In this document: positions 12,434 to 26,800 of the stretch, in pieces
How the letters are laid out: every line of letters starts with the position of its first letter
How positions within the stretch are numbered: position 1 is the stretch's first letter
DNA from: Ectopseudomonas khazarica
Lineage (GTDB): Bacteria; Pseudomonadota; Gammaproteobacteria; Pseudomonadales; Pseudomonadaceae
Direction: 5' to 3'
Assembly: GCF_004521985.1 (NCBI RefSeq)
Contig: NZ_SBHZ01000003.1
Location: forward strand, 310,001 to 374,000
Length of the DNA: 64,000 nucleotides
The notes under the pieces: model-generated
Database searches by the model: none
Seen by the model: the letters and a program-made list of their open reading frames with translations, nothing else
What the model was told of the DNA's origin: nothing
Position numbers and translations under genes: made by a program

Positions 12434-12528
12434 CTCGTAACGCGTTAAGCGGTCAGTGCAGAAGACCTGCTCTGCCTCCTAACAGCCGCTGGGCATGGCC
12501 CTGACGGCGAGGCAAACCCGGAAGACGC

Positions 12529-12801
12529 TTAGTTGACGGCGTCTTTCAGAGCCTTGCCAGCTTTGAAGCCTGGGATCTTGGCGGCGGCGATGCTGATCGG
12601 CTTGCCGGTCTGCGGGTTGCGGCCAGTGCGAGCAGCACGCTCTTTGACAGCGAAGGTGCCGAAGCCAACCAGGACAACGGAGTCACCAGCCTTCAGGGCG
12701 CCAGTGACGGATTCAATCACTGCATCCAGCGCGCGGCCAGCAACAGCTTTCGGGATATCAGCAGATGCAGCGATGGCATCGATCAGTTCCGACTTGTTCA
12801 C
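12529..12801 (-). CDS. hupB: DNA-binding protein HU-beta
   Basis: 90 aa, the standard HU length. It has the conserved start [11 protein letters not shown], the core [21 protein letters not shown] (which contains the DNA-binding arm motif) and the end [15 protein letters not shown] compacts and bends DNA without strong sequence specificity. As in other pseudomonads it sits just downstream of lon. It has its own consensus-like promoter (12894-12923) and a leader of roughly 85 nt. Confidence 0.95.
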   Translation of the reverse strand: MNKSELIDAIAASADIPKAVAGRALDAVIESVTGALKAGDSVVLVGFGTFAVKERAARTGRNPQTGKPISIAAAKIPGFKAGKALKDAVN

Positions 12802-12893
12802 TCTAAGTCCCCTTATTTCTGTTGAGTTTGTTTCTTGATTTTTAGTGTAAGCAAAGCGGGTGCTGGATGGCTCGCCGACACAATAAAAGCCGC

Positions 12894-12923
12894 TTTATAA
12901 CAAGGGCTGAAAAATTGTGTCAA
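12894..12923 (-). promoter_or_regulatory. Sigma-70 promoter of hupB
   Basis: Read on the minus strand: TTGACA (12918-12923), an 18-nt spacer, and TATAAA (12894-12899). This is a near-perfect sigma-70 promoter. Transcription would start near 12886 and run into hupB. Confidence 0.8.
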
Positions 12924-12936
12924 GAAAGCCCCCCGG

Positions 12937-15333
12937 CTAATGCGTGCTGATTCGCTCCTTGGAATCAGACTCGCGCTTGTCATCCGTTGCAACCATCTCG
13001 GGAGCCGCATCAGGCAAGGGCTCCGGGGCGTATTGCAGCGCAATTTGCAGGACCTCGTCAATCCATTTAACCGGTTTAATCTGCAGGTCTTGCTTAATAT
13101 TTTCCGGAATTTCTTTCAGGTCACGCACATTTTCTTCCGGAATGATCACCGTCTTGATCCCACCACGGTGAGCGGCCAGAAGTTTTTCCTTGAGCCCGCC
13201 GATCGCCAGCACCTGACCACGCAGGGTGATTTCCCCCGTCATGGCGACGTCCGCGCGCACCGGAATCTGCGTCAGCGCCGACACCAGCGCCGTGCACAGG
13301 CCGATGCCTGCACTCGGGCCGTCCTTGGGCGTCGCACCTTCCGGCATATGGATGTGAACGTCGCGCTTCTCGTTGAAATCGCTGGGAATTCCGAGGCTTC
13401 TGGCGCGACTGCGGACCACCGTCATGGCAGCCGTCATGGACTCCGCCATGACATCGCCGAGGGAACCGGTCTTGATCAGATTGCCCTTGCCCGGCACCAC
13501 CGCCGTCTCGATGGTGAGCAGCTCGCCACCCACCTGAGTCCAGGCCAGACCGGTCACCTGACCGATCTGATCCTGCTGCTCGGCAAGGCCATAGCGATGC
13601 TTGCGCACGCCCAGGAAGTGCTCCAGCGACTCCGCCGTCACCGTGACCTGGAAGCGCTTCTCGCGCATGTGCTCCTTCACCGCCTTGCGGCACACCTTGG
13701 CAATCTGCCGCTCCAGGCTGCGCACACCCGCCTCGCGGGTGTAGTAACGAATGATGTCGCGAATCGCCGCCTCGTCGAATGCCAGTTCGCCCTTCTTCAG
13801 GCCGTTGGCCTGGATCTGCTTGGGCGCCAGGTACTTGATGGCGATGTTGACCTTCTCGTCCTCGGTGTAACCCGGCAGACGGATGATTTCCATCCGGTCC
13901 AGCAGCGGGCCGGGGATGTTCATCGAGTTGGCCGTGCAGAGGAACATCACGTCCGACAGGTCGTAGTCGACCTCCAGATAGTGATCGTTGAAATTGTGGT
14001 TCTGCTCGGGATCGAGGACTTCGAGCAGCGCCGAGGCGGGATCGCCGCGCATGTCCTGCCCCATCTTGTCGATCTCGTCGAGCAGGAACAGCGGGTTGCG
14101 CACGCCGACCTTGGTCAGCTTCTGGATCAGGCGCCCAGGCATCGAACCGATGTAGGTGCGGCGATGGCCGCGAATCTCGGCCTCGTCACGCACGCCACCC
14201 AGGGCCATGCGCACGAACTTGCGGTTGGTCGCGGTAGCGATGGACTCGGCCAGCGAGGTCTTGCCCACGCCGGGCGGCCCCACCAGGCACAGCACCGGCC
14301 CCTTGAGCTTCTTCACCCGCTTCTGCACGGCGAGGTACTCGAGAATGCGTTCCTTGACCTCTTCGAGGCCATAGTGGTCGGCATCGAGGATGCTCTCGGC
14401 ACGCGCCAGATCGAGGCGCACCTTGCTCTCGGCCTTCCACGGCACGTTCACCAGCCAGTCGATATAGGAGCGCACCACGGTGGCTTCGGCGGACATCGGC
14501 GACATCTGCTTGAGCTTGTTCAGCTCCGCATTGGCCTTGGTCAGCGCCTCCTTGGACAGGCCCGCGTTGTCGATGCGCTTGCGCAGCTCATCGAGCTCGT
14601 TGTGCCCCTCGTCAATGTCGCCCAGCTCTTTCTGAATGGCCTTCATCTGCTCATTCAGGTAGTACTCGCGCTGGCTGCGCTCCATCTGCTTCTTGACGCG
14701 ACCACGGATGCGTTTCTCGACCTGCAGCAGGTCGATCTCGGCGTCCAGCAGGGCCAGCACGTGCTCGACACGCGCGGACAGGGAGGTGATTTCGAGGATT
14801 TCCTGCTTCTGCTCGATCTTCAGCGCCATGTGCGCGGCCATGGTGTCGACCAGGCGGCTGGGCTCATCGATGCTGTTGAGCGACGAAAGCACCTCGGCGG
14901 GCACCTTCTTGCCCAGCTGCACGTACTGCTCGAACTGGCTCAGCAGGCTGCGCGTGAAGACTTCGGACTCGCGCTCGGCGGTTTCGCCCTCTTCGATCAG
15001 CAGCACCTCGGCACGGCAGTGGTCATCCACCTCGACGACGCGCTCGATGGAGCCACGCTGCTCGCCCTCGACCAGCACCTTGACGGTGCCATCAGGCAAC
15101 TTGAGCAGCTGCAGCACGGTGGCGACGGTGCCAACACGATAGAGATCCTGATCATCCGGATCATCGACCGCCGGGTTCTTCTGGGCCACCAGCAAAATCT
15201 GCTTGTCACCCGTCATCGCGGCCTCGAGGGCCTCGATGGATTTCTCACGCCCGACGAAAAGCGGGATGACCATGTGCGGATAGACCACAACATCGCGCAA
15301 AGGCAGGAGAGGCAATTCGATGGTTGTCTTCAT
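12937..15333 (-). CDS. lon: ATP-dependent protease Lon
   Basis: 798 aa. An N-terminal Lon substrate-binding domain ([19 protein letters not shown]) is followed by a coiled-coil linker. The AAA+ module has Walker [10 protein letters not shown] and Walker [10 protein letters not shown]. The C-terminal serine protease domain shows the catalytic Ser in [10 protein letters not shown] and the catalytic Lys in [10 protein letters not shown]. Lon degrades misfolded and short-lived regulatory proteins in the cytoplasm. It lies downstream of clpX and has a strong sigma-32 promoter match at 15393-15421, so heat induction is expected. The tail after the protease domain ([19 protein letters not shown]) is short and polar. 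Confidence 0.97.
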   Translation of the reverse strand: MKTTIELPLLPLRDVVVYPHMVIPLFVGREKSIEALEAAMTGDKQILLVAQKNPAVDDPDDQDLYRVGTVATVLQLLKLPDGTVKVLVEGEQRGSIERVVEVDDHCRAEVLLIEEGETAERESEVFTRSLLSQFEQYVQLGKKVPAEVLSSLNSIDEPSRLVDTMAAHMALKIEQKQEILEITSLSARVEHVLALLDAEIDLLQVEKRIRGRVKKQMERSQREYYLNEQMKAIQKELGDIDEGHNELDELRKRIDNAGLSKEALTKANAELNKLKQMSPMSAEATVVRSYIDWLVNVPWKAESKVRLDLARAESILDADHYGLEEVKERILEYLAVQKRVKKLKGPVLCLVGPPGVGKTSLAESIATATNRKFVRMALGGVRDEAEIRGHRRTYIGSMPGRLIQKLTKVGVRNPLFLLDEIDKMGQDMRGDPASALLEVLDPEQNHNFNDHYLEVDYDLSDVMFLCTANSMNIPGPLLDRMEIIRLPGYTEDEKVNIAIKYLAPKQIQANGLKKGELAFDEAAIRDIIRYYTREAGVRSLERQIAKVCRKAVKEHMREKRFQVTVTAESLEHFLGVRKHRYGLAEQQDQIGQVTGLAWTQVGGELLTIETAVVPGKGNLIKTGSLGDVMAESMTAAMTVVRSRARSLGIPSDFNEKRDVHIHMPEGATPKDGPSAGIGLCTALVSALTQIPVRADVAMTGEITLRGQVLAIGGLKEKLLAAHRGGIKTVIIPEENVRDLKEIPENIKQDLQIKPVKWIDEVLQIALQYAPEPLPDAAPEMVATDDKRESDSKERISTH

Positions 15334-15392
15334 GATTTCGGCTCAGCGGCGGCCATAAGGCCGTAAACAGGCGGGATTACCCTTGGCTTTTA

Positions 15393-15421
15393 AGATGGGG
15401 GCAGTGCCCGTAAAAAACAAG
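15393..15421 (-). promoter_or_regulatory. Sigma-32 heat-shock promoter of lon
   Basis: Read on the minus strand: CTTGTTT, a 14-nt spacer, and CCCCATCT. The consensus is CTTGAAA - 11 to 16 nt - CCCCATNT, so the -10 element matches fully and the -35 core CTTG is intact. It lies about 60-90 nt upstream of the lon start. Confidence 0.8.
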
Positions 15422-15442
15422 CGCAATGTCCACAAAAGCAAA

Positions 15443-15458
15443 GGGCCCCTGGGGGCCC
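15443..15458 (-). terminator. GC-rich hairpin between clpX and lon
   Basis: GGGCCCC (15443-15449) pairs with GGGGCCC (15452-15458); slipped pairings with a bigger loop are possible. On the minus strand it is followed by TTTGCTTTTG. It probably ends or weakens clpX transcription before the lon promoter. Confidence 0.55.
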
Positions 15459-15482
15459 CTTGCGTGCATCGTGTGACAGGCG

Positions 15483-16763
<1,281 letters not shown>

Positions 16764-16870
16764 TCGATCAATCCAATACGGTAGGCTTGAAACACAAGAT
16801 GAAGGCAAATGCGGGCATTTTCAAGGGCACGAATCGTCCCCGTGCAGAATGCCCGCAGCCGGCGCCTCAT

Positions 16871-17512
16871 CTACACCGGCATTTGACGCTTCTCATGCAC
16901 CGCATCGACCAGGCCGTACTCGACGGCACGCGACGCGCTCATGAAGTTGTCGCGGTTGGTATCACGCTCGATGGTTTCCAGGCTCTGCCCCGTGTGATGC
17001 GCCAGCAACTCGTTCAGGCGCTCACGGATGAAGAGGATTTCCTTGGCATGGATCTCGATATCCGAGGCCTGACCCTGGAAGCCGCCCAACGGCTGGTGGA
17101 TCATCACGCGCGAGTTCGGCAGGCAGAAACGCTTGCCCTTGGCGCCGCCGGCCAGGAGGAAGGCGCCCATGCTGCAGGCCTGACCGATGCAGGTGGTGGA
17201 CACGTCCGCCTTGATGAACTGCATGGTGTCGTAGATGGCCATACCGGCCGTCACCGAACCGCCCGGCGAGTTGATGTACAGGTGAATGTCCTTGTCCGGG
17301 TTCTCTGCTTCCAGGAACAGCAGCTGGGCGCAGATCAGGTTGGCCATGTAGTCCTCGACCTGGCCCACCAGGAAGATCACACGCTCCTTGAGCAGGCGCG
17401 AGTAGATGTCATAGGCACGCTCGCCACGAGCGGACTGCTCGATGACCATCGGCACCAGGCCGCCAGCGGCCTGGATTTCAGGCATGTTTTGCATAAAAGG
17501 ATTGCGGGACAT
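16871..17512 (-). CDS. clpP: ATP-dependent Clp protease proteolytic subunit ClpP
   Basis: 213 aa serine peptidase. The catalytic Ser is in [13 protein letters not shown] and the His in [11 protein letters not shown], with the oxyanion segment [11 protein letters not shown]. ClpP forms a double heptameric chamber that cuts substrates delivered by ClpX. It starts 94 nt after tig, with an 11-bp hairpin in that gap, and precedes clpX; tig-clpP-clpX is the usual proteobacterial order. Confidence 0.97.
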   Translation of the reverse strand: MSRNPFMQNMPEIQAAGGLVPMVIEQSARGERAYDIYSRLLKERVIFLVGQVEDYMANLICAQLLFLEAENPDKDIHLYINSPGGSVTAGMAIYDTMQFIKADVSTTCIGQACSMGAFLLAGGAKGKRFCLPNSRVMIHQPLGGFQGQASDIEIHAKEILFIRERLNELLAHHTGQSLETIERDTNRDNFMSASRAVEYGLVDAVHEKRQMPV

Positions 17513-17551
17513 GTCTTGCGCTCACTCCCTAATAGTCATGTCTCAAATACA

Positions 17552-17579
17552 CATAAGCCAGCACGGAGGCTGGCTTATG
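17552..17579. other. Perfect 11-bp hairpin between tig and clpP
   Basis: CATAAGCCAGC (17552-17562), loop ACGGAG, GCTGGCTTATG (17569-17579). No T-run follows on the minus strand (TGTGTATTTG), so it is a weak terminator at best. It could attenuate, or protect the upstream tig mRNA from 3' decay. Confidence 0.7.
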
Positions 17580-17606
17580 GTGGTGTTCTCGAACGAGGTG
17601 ACCCGA

Positions 17607-18917
17607 TCAGTCGGCTTTAGGAGCTTCCGCCGGCTTGACTGCGTCTTCGTAGGAAACCGCTTTATCGGTCACGTTGGCCTTCTGCAGAACAGTATCTACA
17701 ACTTGTTCTTCCAGTACAACCGAACGCACTTCGTTCATCTGCTGATCGTTCTTGTAGTACCAGGCGACCACTTGCTCGGGCTCCTGGTAGGCGGAGGCCA
17801 TCTCTTCGATCAGCTCGCGCACACGGGCCTCGTCAGGCTTCAGCTCGAACTGCTTGACCACTTCCGCGACGATCAGGCCCAGCACGACGCGACGCTTGGC
17901 CTGCTCTTCGAACAGCTCGGCCGGCAGCTGGTCAGGCTTGATATTGCCACCGAACTGCTGAACGGCCTGCACGCGCAGACGATCCACTTCGTTGCCGATC
18001 AGCGCCTTCGGCACTTCGACCGGGTTGGCAGCCAGCAGGCCGTCCATTACCTGGTTCTTGACCTTGGACTTGATGGCCTGGCGCAGTTCGCGCTCCATGT
18101 TCTTGCGAACTTCGGCGCGGAAGCCTTCCAGACCGCCTTCCTTGATACCGAACAGGGCGAAGAACTCGTCGTTCAGCTCAGGCAGCTGCGGTGCGGAAAC
18201 GCTGTTCACGGTCACGGTGAACTCGGCGGTCTTGCCGGCCAGATCGAGGTTCTGATAGTCCTCGGGGAAGGTCGGGTTGATGACGCGTTCGTCACCCGCC
18301 TTGACGCCGACCAGAGCCTCTTCGAAGCCCGGGATCATGCGACCGGAGCCCAGTACCAGCTGAGTGCCCTTGGCGCTGCCGCCGGCGAAGGCTTCGCCGT
18401 CGATCTTGCCGACGAAGTCGATGTTCAGCTGGTCGTCGTTCTCGGCAGCACGCTCGACGGTTTCGAAGCGGGTGTTCTGCTTGCGCAGGATGTCCAGCAT
18501 GTTGTCGACATCGCTGTCAGCCACGTCGGCCTGCAGGCGCTCGATGGCGATGGAGTCGAAGCCGGAAACCTCGAACTCGGGGAAAACTTCGAAGGTCGCG
18601 ACGTATTCCAGGTCCTTGCCTTTCTCGAAGGACTTCGGCTCTACCGCAGGAGCGCCGGCCGGGTTCAGCTTCTGCTCGACCACGGCTTCATAGAAGGTGG
18701 CCTGGATCAGGTCGCCCAGTGCTTCCTGACGAGCGGCGTCTTCGTAACGCTGACGAATGACGCTCATCGGCACCTTGCCAGGACGGAAGCCAGGAACCTT
18801 GGCACGACGGGCAGTCTGTTGCAGACGCTTGTTGACTTCGGTCTCGATGCGCTCGACGGGGACGCCGACGGTCATGCGGCGCTCAAGAGCAGAAGTGCTT
18901 TCAACAGAAACTTGCAT
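17607..18917 (-). CDS. tig: Trigger factor (ribosome-associated chaperone / PPIase)
   Basis: The ATG at 18917 ([19 protein letters not shown]) gives 436 aa. The N-terminal ribosome-binding domain carries the signature [12 protein letters not shown]. The FKBP-like PPIase domain lies around [19 protein letters not shown] and [17 protein letters not shown] helical C-terminal chaperone domain follows. Trigger factor meets nascent chains at the ribosome exit tunnel. It is the first gene of the tig-clpP-clpX-lon-hupB-ppiD run. Confidence 0.97.
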   Translation of the reverse strand: MQVSVESTSALERRMTVGVPVERIETEVNKRLQQTARRAKVPGFRPGKVPMSVIRQRYEDAARQEALGDLIQATFYEAVVEQKLNPAGAPAVEPKSFEKGKDLEYVATFEVFPEFEVSGFDSIAIERLQADVADSDVDNMLDILRKQNTRFETVERAAENDDQLNIDFVGKIDGEAFAGGSAKGTQLVLGSGRMIPGFEEALVGVKAGDERVINPTFPEDYQNLDLAGKTAEFTVTVNSVSAPQLPELNDEFFALFGIKEGGLEGFRAEVRKNMERELRQAIKSKVKNQVMDGLLAANPVEVPKALIGNEVDRLRVQAVQQFGGNIKPDQLPAELFEEQAKRRVVLGLIVAEVVKQFELKPDEARVRELIEEMASAYQEPEQVVAWYYKNDQQMNEVRSVVLEEQVVDTVLQKANVTDKAVSYEDAVKPAEAPKAD

Positions 18918-19043
18918 GGATATTCCTCGTTGCACAGACATAAGCCGGCTCGAACCGGCCCCGAATCAAGGCCAAGCATTCTAGAGGGTCGATATGAAGA
19001 AGTCACCCTAGAAACAGGCGGCAATGCGGGGGGATTTGTAAGA

Positions 19044-19128
19044 TGGTGCGGACGGAGAGACTCGAACTCTCACACCTTGCGGCGCCAGAACCTAAATCTG
19101 GTGTGTCTACCAATTTCACCACGTCCGC
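19044..19128 (-). tRNA. tRNA-Leu (anticodon UAG)
   Basis: 85 nt including the encoded CCA. The acceptor stem is GCGGACG/CGTCCGC. The anticodon stem CCAGA/TCTGG holds the loop TTTAGGT, giving anticodon TAG. A long variable arm and the TTCGAGTC T-loop are present, as expected for a class II leucine tRNA. It is separated from the tRNA-His gene by a terminator-like hairpin. Confidence 0.96.
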
Positions 19129-19141
19129 GTGGTTTCAAGCT

Positions 19142-19175
19142 AAAAACAAAAACGCCAGGCTTTTGGCCTGGCGTT
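19142..19175 (-). terminator. Rho-independent terminator between tRNA-His and tRNA-Leu
   Basis: AACGCCAGGC (19151-19160) and GCCTGGCGTT (19166-19175) form a perfect 10-bp stem. On the minus strand it is followed by TTTGTTTTT. It would terminate the tRNA-Arg/tRNA-His transcript before tRNA-Leu. Confidence 0.8.
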
Positions 19176-19183
19176 CTGGAATA

Positions 19184-19260
19184 TGGGGTGGACGATGGGA
19201 ATCGAACCCACGACACCAGGAGCCACAATCCTGTGCTCTACCAACTGAGCTACGCCCACC
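19184..19260 (-). tRNA. tRNA-His (anticodon GUG)
   Basis: 77 nt with encoded CCA. The anticodon stem CAGGA/TCCTG holds the loop TTGTGGC, giving GTG. The acceptor has the extra G-1:C73 pair that marks histidine tRNA (5' GGTGGGCG, 3' CGTCCACCCCA). Confidence 0.96.
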
Positions 19261-19297
19261 ATATTGCATTGCTTACTCAAATTGCCTGACCGCCAAA

Positions 19298-19374
19298 TGG
19301 CGCACCCGGCAGGACTCGAACCTGCGACCATCCGCTTAGAAGGCGGATGCTCTATCCAGCTGAGCTACGGGCGC
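19298..19374 (-). tRNA. tRNA-Arg (anticodon UCU)
   Basis: 77 nt with encoded CCA. The acceptor is GCGCCCG/CGGGTGC (one G-T pair). The anticodon stem TCCGC/GCGGA holds the loop CTTCTAA, giving TCT. It is the first tRNA downstream of the promoter at 19486-19512. Confidence 0.96.
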
Positions 19375-19485
19375 TTATCCATCCGCTAATGCAGACTTAG
19401 AAGCTTTCGGCTCCAGCCTCACCACGGGGGCTTGGCTCTTGCCGTCTCACCCAGCGAGTGGCTGTTCCTGAGAAGCGGGGCGAAT

Positions 19486-19512
19486 GTTATAGACGCTTAC
19501 GCACCTCGTCAA
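19486..19512 (-). promoter_or_regulatory. Probable promoter of the tRNA-Arg/His operon
   Basis: Read on the minus strand: TTGACG (19507-19512), a 15-nt spacer, TATAAC (19486-19491), then the GC-rich stretch CGCCCCGC typical of discriminators of growth-controlled stable-RNA promoters. The spacer is shorter than the optimal 17, so the exact -10 could be shifted. Confidence 0.6.
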
Positions 19513-19643
19513 CAGAAAAAATCAAAAAAATTCAGCGATATAAAGGAGTTACGCGAAAACGACGGCAGGCGCCTTTGCCCGGGTGAGCACCCATGCGAGA
19601 ATGCGCGTCCTTTTTTCATCCTTATTAATGGTTAACCAGCGTA

Positions 19644-20498
19644 ATGACCGCACAACTGATCGATGGCAAGGCGATCGCCGCCAGCCTCCGCCAGCAGATT
19701 GCCAAACGCGTCGCCGAACGCCGCGAACAAGGCCTTCGCACTCCGGGTCTGGCCGTGATCCTGGTCGGTACCGATCCTGCCTCCCAGGTCTATGTGTCAC
19801 ACAAACGCAAGGATTGCGAGGAAGTCGGCTTCCTCTCGCGCGCCTATGACCTGCCGAGCGACACCAGCCAGACCGATCTGCTGGCCCTGATCGACGAGCT
19901 CAACGACGACCCGGCCATCGACGGTATCCTGGTGCAGTTGCCGCTGCCCGAGCATCTGGACAGCTCGCTGCTGCTCGAGCGTATTCGCCCCGACAAGGAT
20001 GTGGACGGTTTCCACCCCTACAACATCGGCCGCCTGGCCCAGCGCATGCCGCTGCTGCGCCCCTGCACGCCCAAGGGCATCATGACCCTGCTGGAAAGCA
20101 CCGGCGTCGACCTCTACGGTCTGCACGCGGTGGTGGTCGGCGCCTCGAACATCGTCGGCCGCCCGATGGCCATGGAGCTGCTGCTGGCCGGCTGCACGGT
20201 CACCGTCACCCACCGTTTCACCAAGGACCTCGCCGGCCATGTCGGCCAGGCCGACATCGTCGTGGTCGCCGCCGGCAAGCCGGGGCTGGTCAAGGGCGAG
20301 TGGATCAAGCCGGGTGCCATCGTCATCGATGTCGGGATCAACCGCCAGGAAGACGGCAAGCTGGTCGGCGACGTGATCTACGAGACCGCCCTGCCTCGCG
20401 CCGGCTGGATCACCCCGGTACCGGGCGGTGTCGGCCCGATGACCCGCGCCGGCCTGCTGGAAAACACCCTGCACGCGGCCGAGCACCTGCATGAGTGA
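19644..20498 (+). CDS. folD: Bifunctional methylenetetrahydrofolate dehydrogenase / methenyltetrahydrofolate cyclohydrolase FolD
   Basis: 284 aa. FolD interconverts 5,10-methylene-THF and 10-formyl-THF with NADP. It shows the FolD signatures [14 protein letters not shown], with the catalytic Lys in the first block, [12 protein letters not shown], the dinucleotide-binding segment [18 protein letters not shown], and [16 protein letters not shown] near the end. It is cytoplasmic and serves one-carbon metabolism. It diverges from the tRNA cluster and is followed by a strong terminator. In P. aeruginosa folD is next to cysS; here about 12.6 kb of other genes separates them. Confidence 0.96.
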   Translation: MTAQLIDGKAIAASLRQQIAKRVAERREQGLRTPGLAVILVGTDPASQVYVSHKRKDCEEVGFLSRAYDLPSDTSQTDLLALIDELNDDPAIDGILVQLPLPEHLDSSLLLERIRPDKDVDGFHPYNIGRLAQRMPLLRPCTPKGIMTLLESTGVDLYGLHAVVVGASNIVGRPMAMELLLAGCTVTVTHRFTKDLAGHVGQADIVVVAAGKPGLVKGEWIKPGAIVIDVGINRQEDGKLVGDVIYETALPRAGWITPVPGGVGPMTRAGLLENTLHAAEHLHE

Positions 20499-20515
20499 TC
20501 GCTGCGGCTGAATCG

Positions 20516-20545
20516 AAAACGGCACCCAAGGGTGCCGTTTTTTTT
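20516..20545 (+). terminator. Terminator of folD
   Basis: AAAACGGCACCC (20516-20527) and GGGTGCCGTTTT (20530-20541), followed by four more T. On the minus strand the stem is followed by TTTTCG, so it may also stop glpV transcripts. Confidence 0.9.
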
Positions 20546-20567
20546 CGCGGCTGAAGCCGCCCCTACA
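20546..20567. repeat. REP-type element, single copy
   Basis: CGCGGCTGAAGCCGC followed by CCCTACA is the reverse complement of the REP at 37884-37907 with one core difference (GGGG instead of GGAG). Such GCGGCT-TC-AGCCGC units are widespread intergenic repeats in Pseudomonas. It sits between the folD terminator and the glpV stop. Confidence 0.8.
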
Positions 20568-20582
20568 GCACAGGCATCGGCC

Positions 20583-22325
<1,743 letters not shown>

Positions 22326-22375
22326 AGAGACCTCCATCTCAGGATATGGGAGAGGCAAACCGGTGGCAGCCCGGC

Positions 22376-22648
22376 TCAGCCCCAGCGCATGACTGCGCAC
22401 AACCACAACAGCGATAGCAGTGACGCTATCCACACGCTCCAGTCGGTCACGCCTATCACCAGCAGGTGCAGGTAGGCGCTACCGAGCAGACCGATGAACA
22501 ACCGGTCGCCACGGGTCGTGGCGATCGGCAGAAAGCCCTTGCGTTCCACGCAAGGCCAGCGCAGCTCCACCAGCGTCATGCCGGCCAGCAGCACGGCGAT
22601 GACGGCGAAGAACAGCGCAGTCGGTAGAGTCCAGGCCATCCAGCTCAT
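22376..22648 (-). CDS. glpU: Small membrane protein of the glycerol ABC operon (DUF2160, GlpU-like)
   Basis: The ATG at 22648 gives 90 aa with three hydrophobic segments (TALFFAVIAVLLAGMTLVEL, FIGLLGSAYLHLLVIGV, WIASLLSLLWLCAVM) and the motif ERKGFLPIATTRGDRLFIGLL characteristic of DUF2160. It lies between the second permease and the binding protein, its usual place in glpSTPQUV operons. Its role in the transporter is not known. The reading frame is open upstream, but that extension overlaps the permease gene in another frame and is not coding. Confidence 0.8.
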   Translation of the reverse strand: MSWMAWTLPTALFFAVIAVLLAGMTLVELRWPCVERKGFLPIATTRGDRLFIGLLGSAYLHLLVIGVTDWSVWIASLLSLLWLCAVMRWG

Positions 22649-22659
22649 GACGAACCTCC

Positions 22660-23460
<801 letters not shown>

Positions 23461-23468
23461 GGTCGGCC

Positions 23469-24328
<860 letters not shown>

Positions 24329-24332
<4 letters not shown>

Positions 24333-25425
24333 GGCGCCACCTCCACCAGGTAGTCATCGGCATAGAGCATCAGCCACTGCGCCGGAAAGCTCAGGTAGAC
24401 CTGTTCGCGTGGCACCGGCTGGTCCTCCTGCAGGCGTGCCTTGAGCACCTGGCCGTCGAGGTCGAAGGTGAGGATCTTGTAGGTGCCGAGGTCCTCGACG
24501 TGCAGCACGCGCCCGCACAGCGCGTCTTCATAGGCGCCGTCCCAGACATGCACGAACTCGGGGCGGATGCCCACCTGCAGCCGCCTTCCGTCCAGTTCGG
24601 CCAGGCGCTGGTTGAGCGCGTCGGAAAGCGGCAGCACGGTATCGGCGAAACGCACGCCACCCTCGCAGCGCTGCACGTCGATCAGGTTCATCCCCGGGCT
24701 GCCGATGAAGTAGCCGACGAAGGTGTGTCCGGGGCGCTCGAACAGTTCGCGCGGCGTACCGAACTGGACGATCTGCCCGCCGTACATCACCGCGATCTTG
24801 TCGGCGAAGGTGGAAGCCTCCAGCTGATCGTGGGTGACGTAGACCATGGTGATGTTGAACTGCTCGTGGATCTGCTTGAGCTTGCGCCGCAGCTTCCACT
24901 TCAGGTGCGGGTCGATCACCGTCAGCGGCTCGTCGAAGAGAATCGCCGATACGTCGTCACGCACCAGGCCACGCCCCATGGACACCTTCTGCTTCTCGTC
25001 GGCGGTGAGGTTGCGCGCCTTCTTGCGCAGCAGCGGATGGAGTTCGAGCACCTCCGCGATCTCATGCACCTTGCTGGTGATCCGCGCCTCGTCCATGCCC
25101 TGGTTACGCAGCGGGAAGGCCAGGTTGTCGAACACCGTCATGGTGTCGTAGACCACCGGGAACTGGAACACTTGGGCGATGTTGCGCTGCTGCGGCGACA
25201 ATGCGTTGACCGCCTTGCCGTCGAACTGCACCTCGCCCTGGGACGGGCTGAGCAGGCCGGAGATGATGTTGAGCAGGGTCGACTTGCCGCAGCCCGAGGG
25301 CCCCAGCAGCGCGTAGGCACCGCCCTGCTGCCAGATGTGGTTCATCTCGCGGATCGCATAATCTTCCGCCGCCTTCGGTGCGCCGCTGTAGCTGTGCGCG
25401 AGGTTGTGCAGACGAATCTCGGCCA

Positions 25426-25426
<1 letters not shown>
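24329..25426 (-). CDS. glpT: Glycerol/polyol-type ABC transporter ATPase (GlpT-like)
   Basis: 365 aa with an ABC ATPase domain (Walker A LLGPSGCGKST; Walker B AILFDEPLTVIDPHLKWKLRRKL) and a C-terminal TOBE-type regulatory domain (LQVGIRPEFVHVWDG...). The signature region reads LTADEKQKVSMGRGLV instead of LSGGQ, a deviation I can see directly; this subgroup commonly carries such changes. With the second ATPase it probably forms a heterodimer. ATGA overlaps link it to both neighbours. The symbol follows the Rhizobium operon, not E. coli glpT. Confidence 0.8.
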
Positions 25427-26520
<1,094 letters not shown>

Positions 26521-26564
26521 GGCCTGTCCTTTTTCTTGTCGTGCCATTCGATTACGAACACCTT

Positions 26565-26580
26565 AGCGACAAGCATGCCA
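26565..26580 (-). promoter_or_regulatory. Sigma-54 (-24/-12) promoter of the glp ABC operon
   Basis: Read on the minus strand: TGGCATGCTTGTCGCT against the consensus TGGCACG-N4-TTGCW. The diagnostic GG and GC pairs are 10 nt apart and only two transitions deviate. It lies 45 nt upstream of the glpS ATG. The divergent neighbour encodes a sigma-54 activator. Confidence 0.75.
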
Positions 26581-26657
26581 GGGCCGAAAAACATCAACTA
26601 TCCATCTGATAAACAAGAAAAAACGCGAAACTCCTGGAAAGCTCATCGCGACCTGAA

Positions 26658-26727
26658 TGAACAGCTTTGCACAAGCGGATGTGAACAACTGAACAGTTCG
26701 ACTGTTGACTTTGAACAGTTTTGAACA
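26658..26727. promoter_or_regulatory. TGAACA repeat array, candidate binding site for the sigma-54 activator
   Basis: Five copies of TGAACA start at 26658, 26682, 26690, 26712 and 26722. One of them is part of the perfect inverted repeat AACAGT-TCG-ACTGTT (26692-26706). The array lies about 80-160 bp upstream of the -24/-12 element, where upstream activating sequences normally sit, and 75 bp before the activator's own start. Confidence 0.6.
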
Positions 26728-26800
26728 AGACTGGACGGACGCGACGCAGGTCGCGAGCACATCGCGGCGCAGATCGCGAACCTACAAGAAGAGAGCGTCC

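Noticed and set aside
12940..15366. An 808-codon open frame on the plus strand opposite lon
   Set aside because: Antisense of lon; the complementary frame is a clear AAA+ protease with all motifs.
26521..26545. A second TGGCACG sequence upstream of glpS as the sigma-54 promoter
   Set aside because: The GC dinucleotide needed at -12 is absent at the correct spacing; the element at 26565-26580 fits much better.
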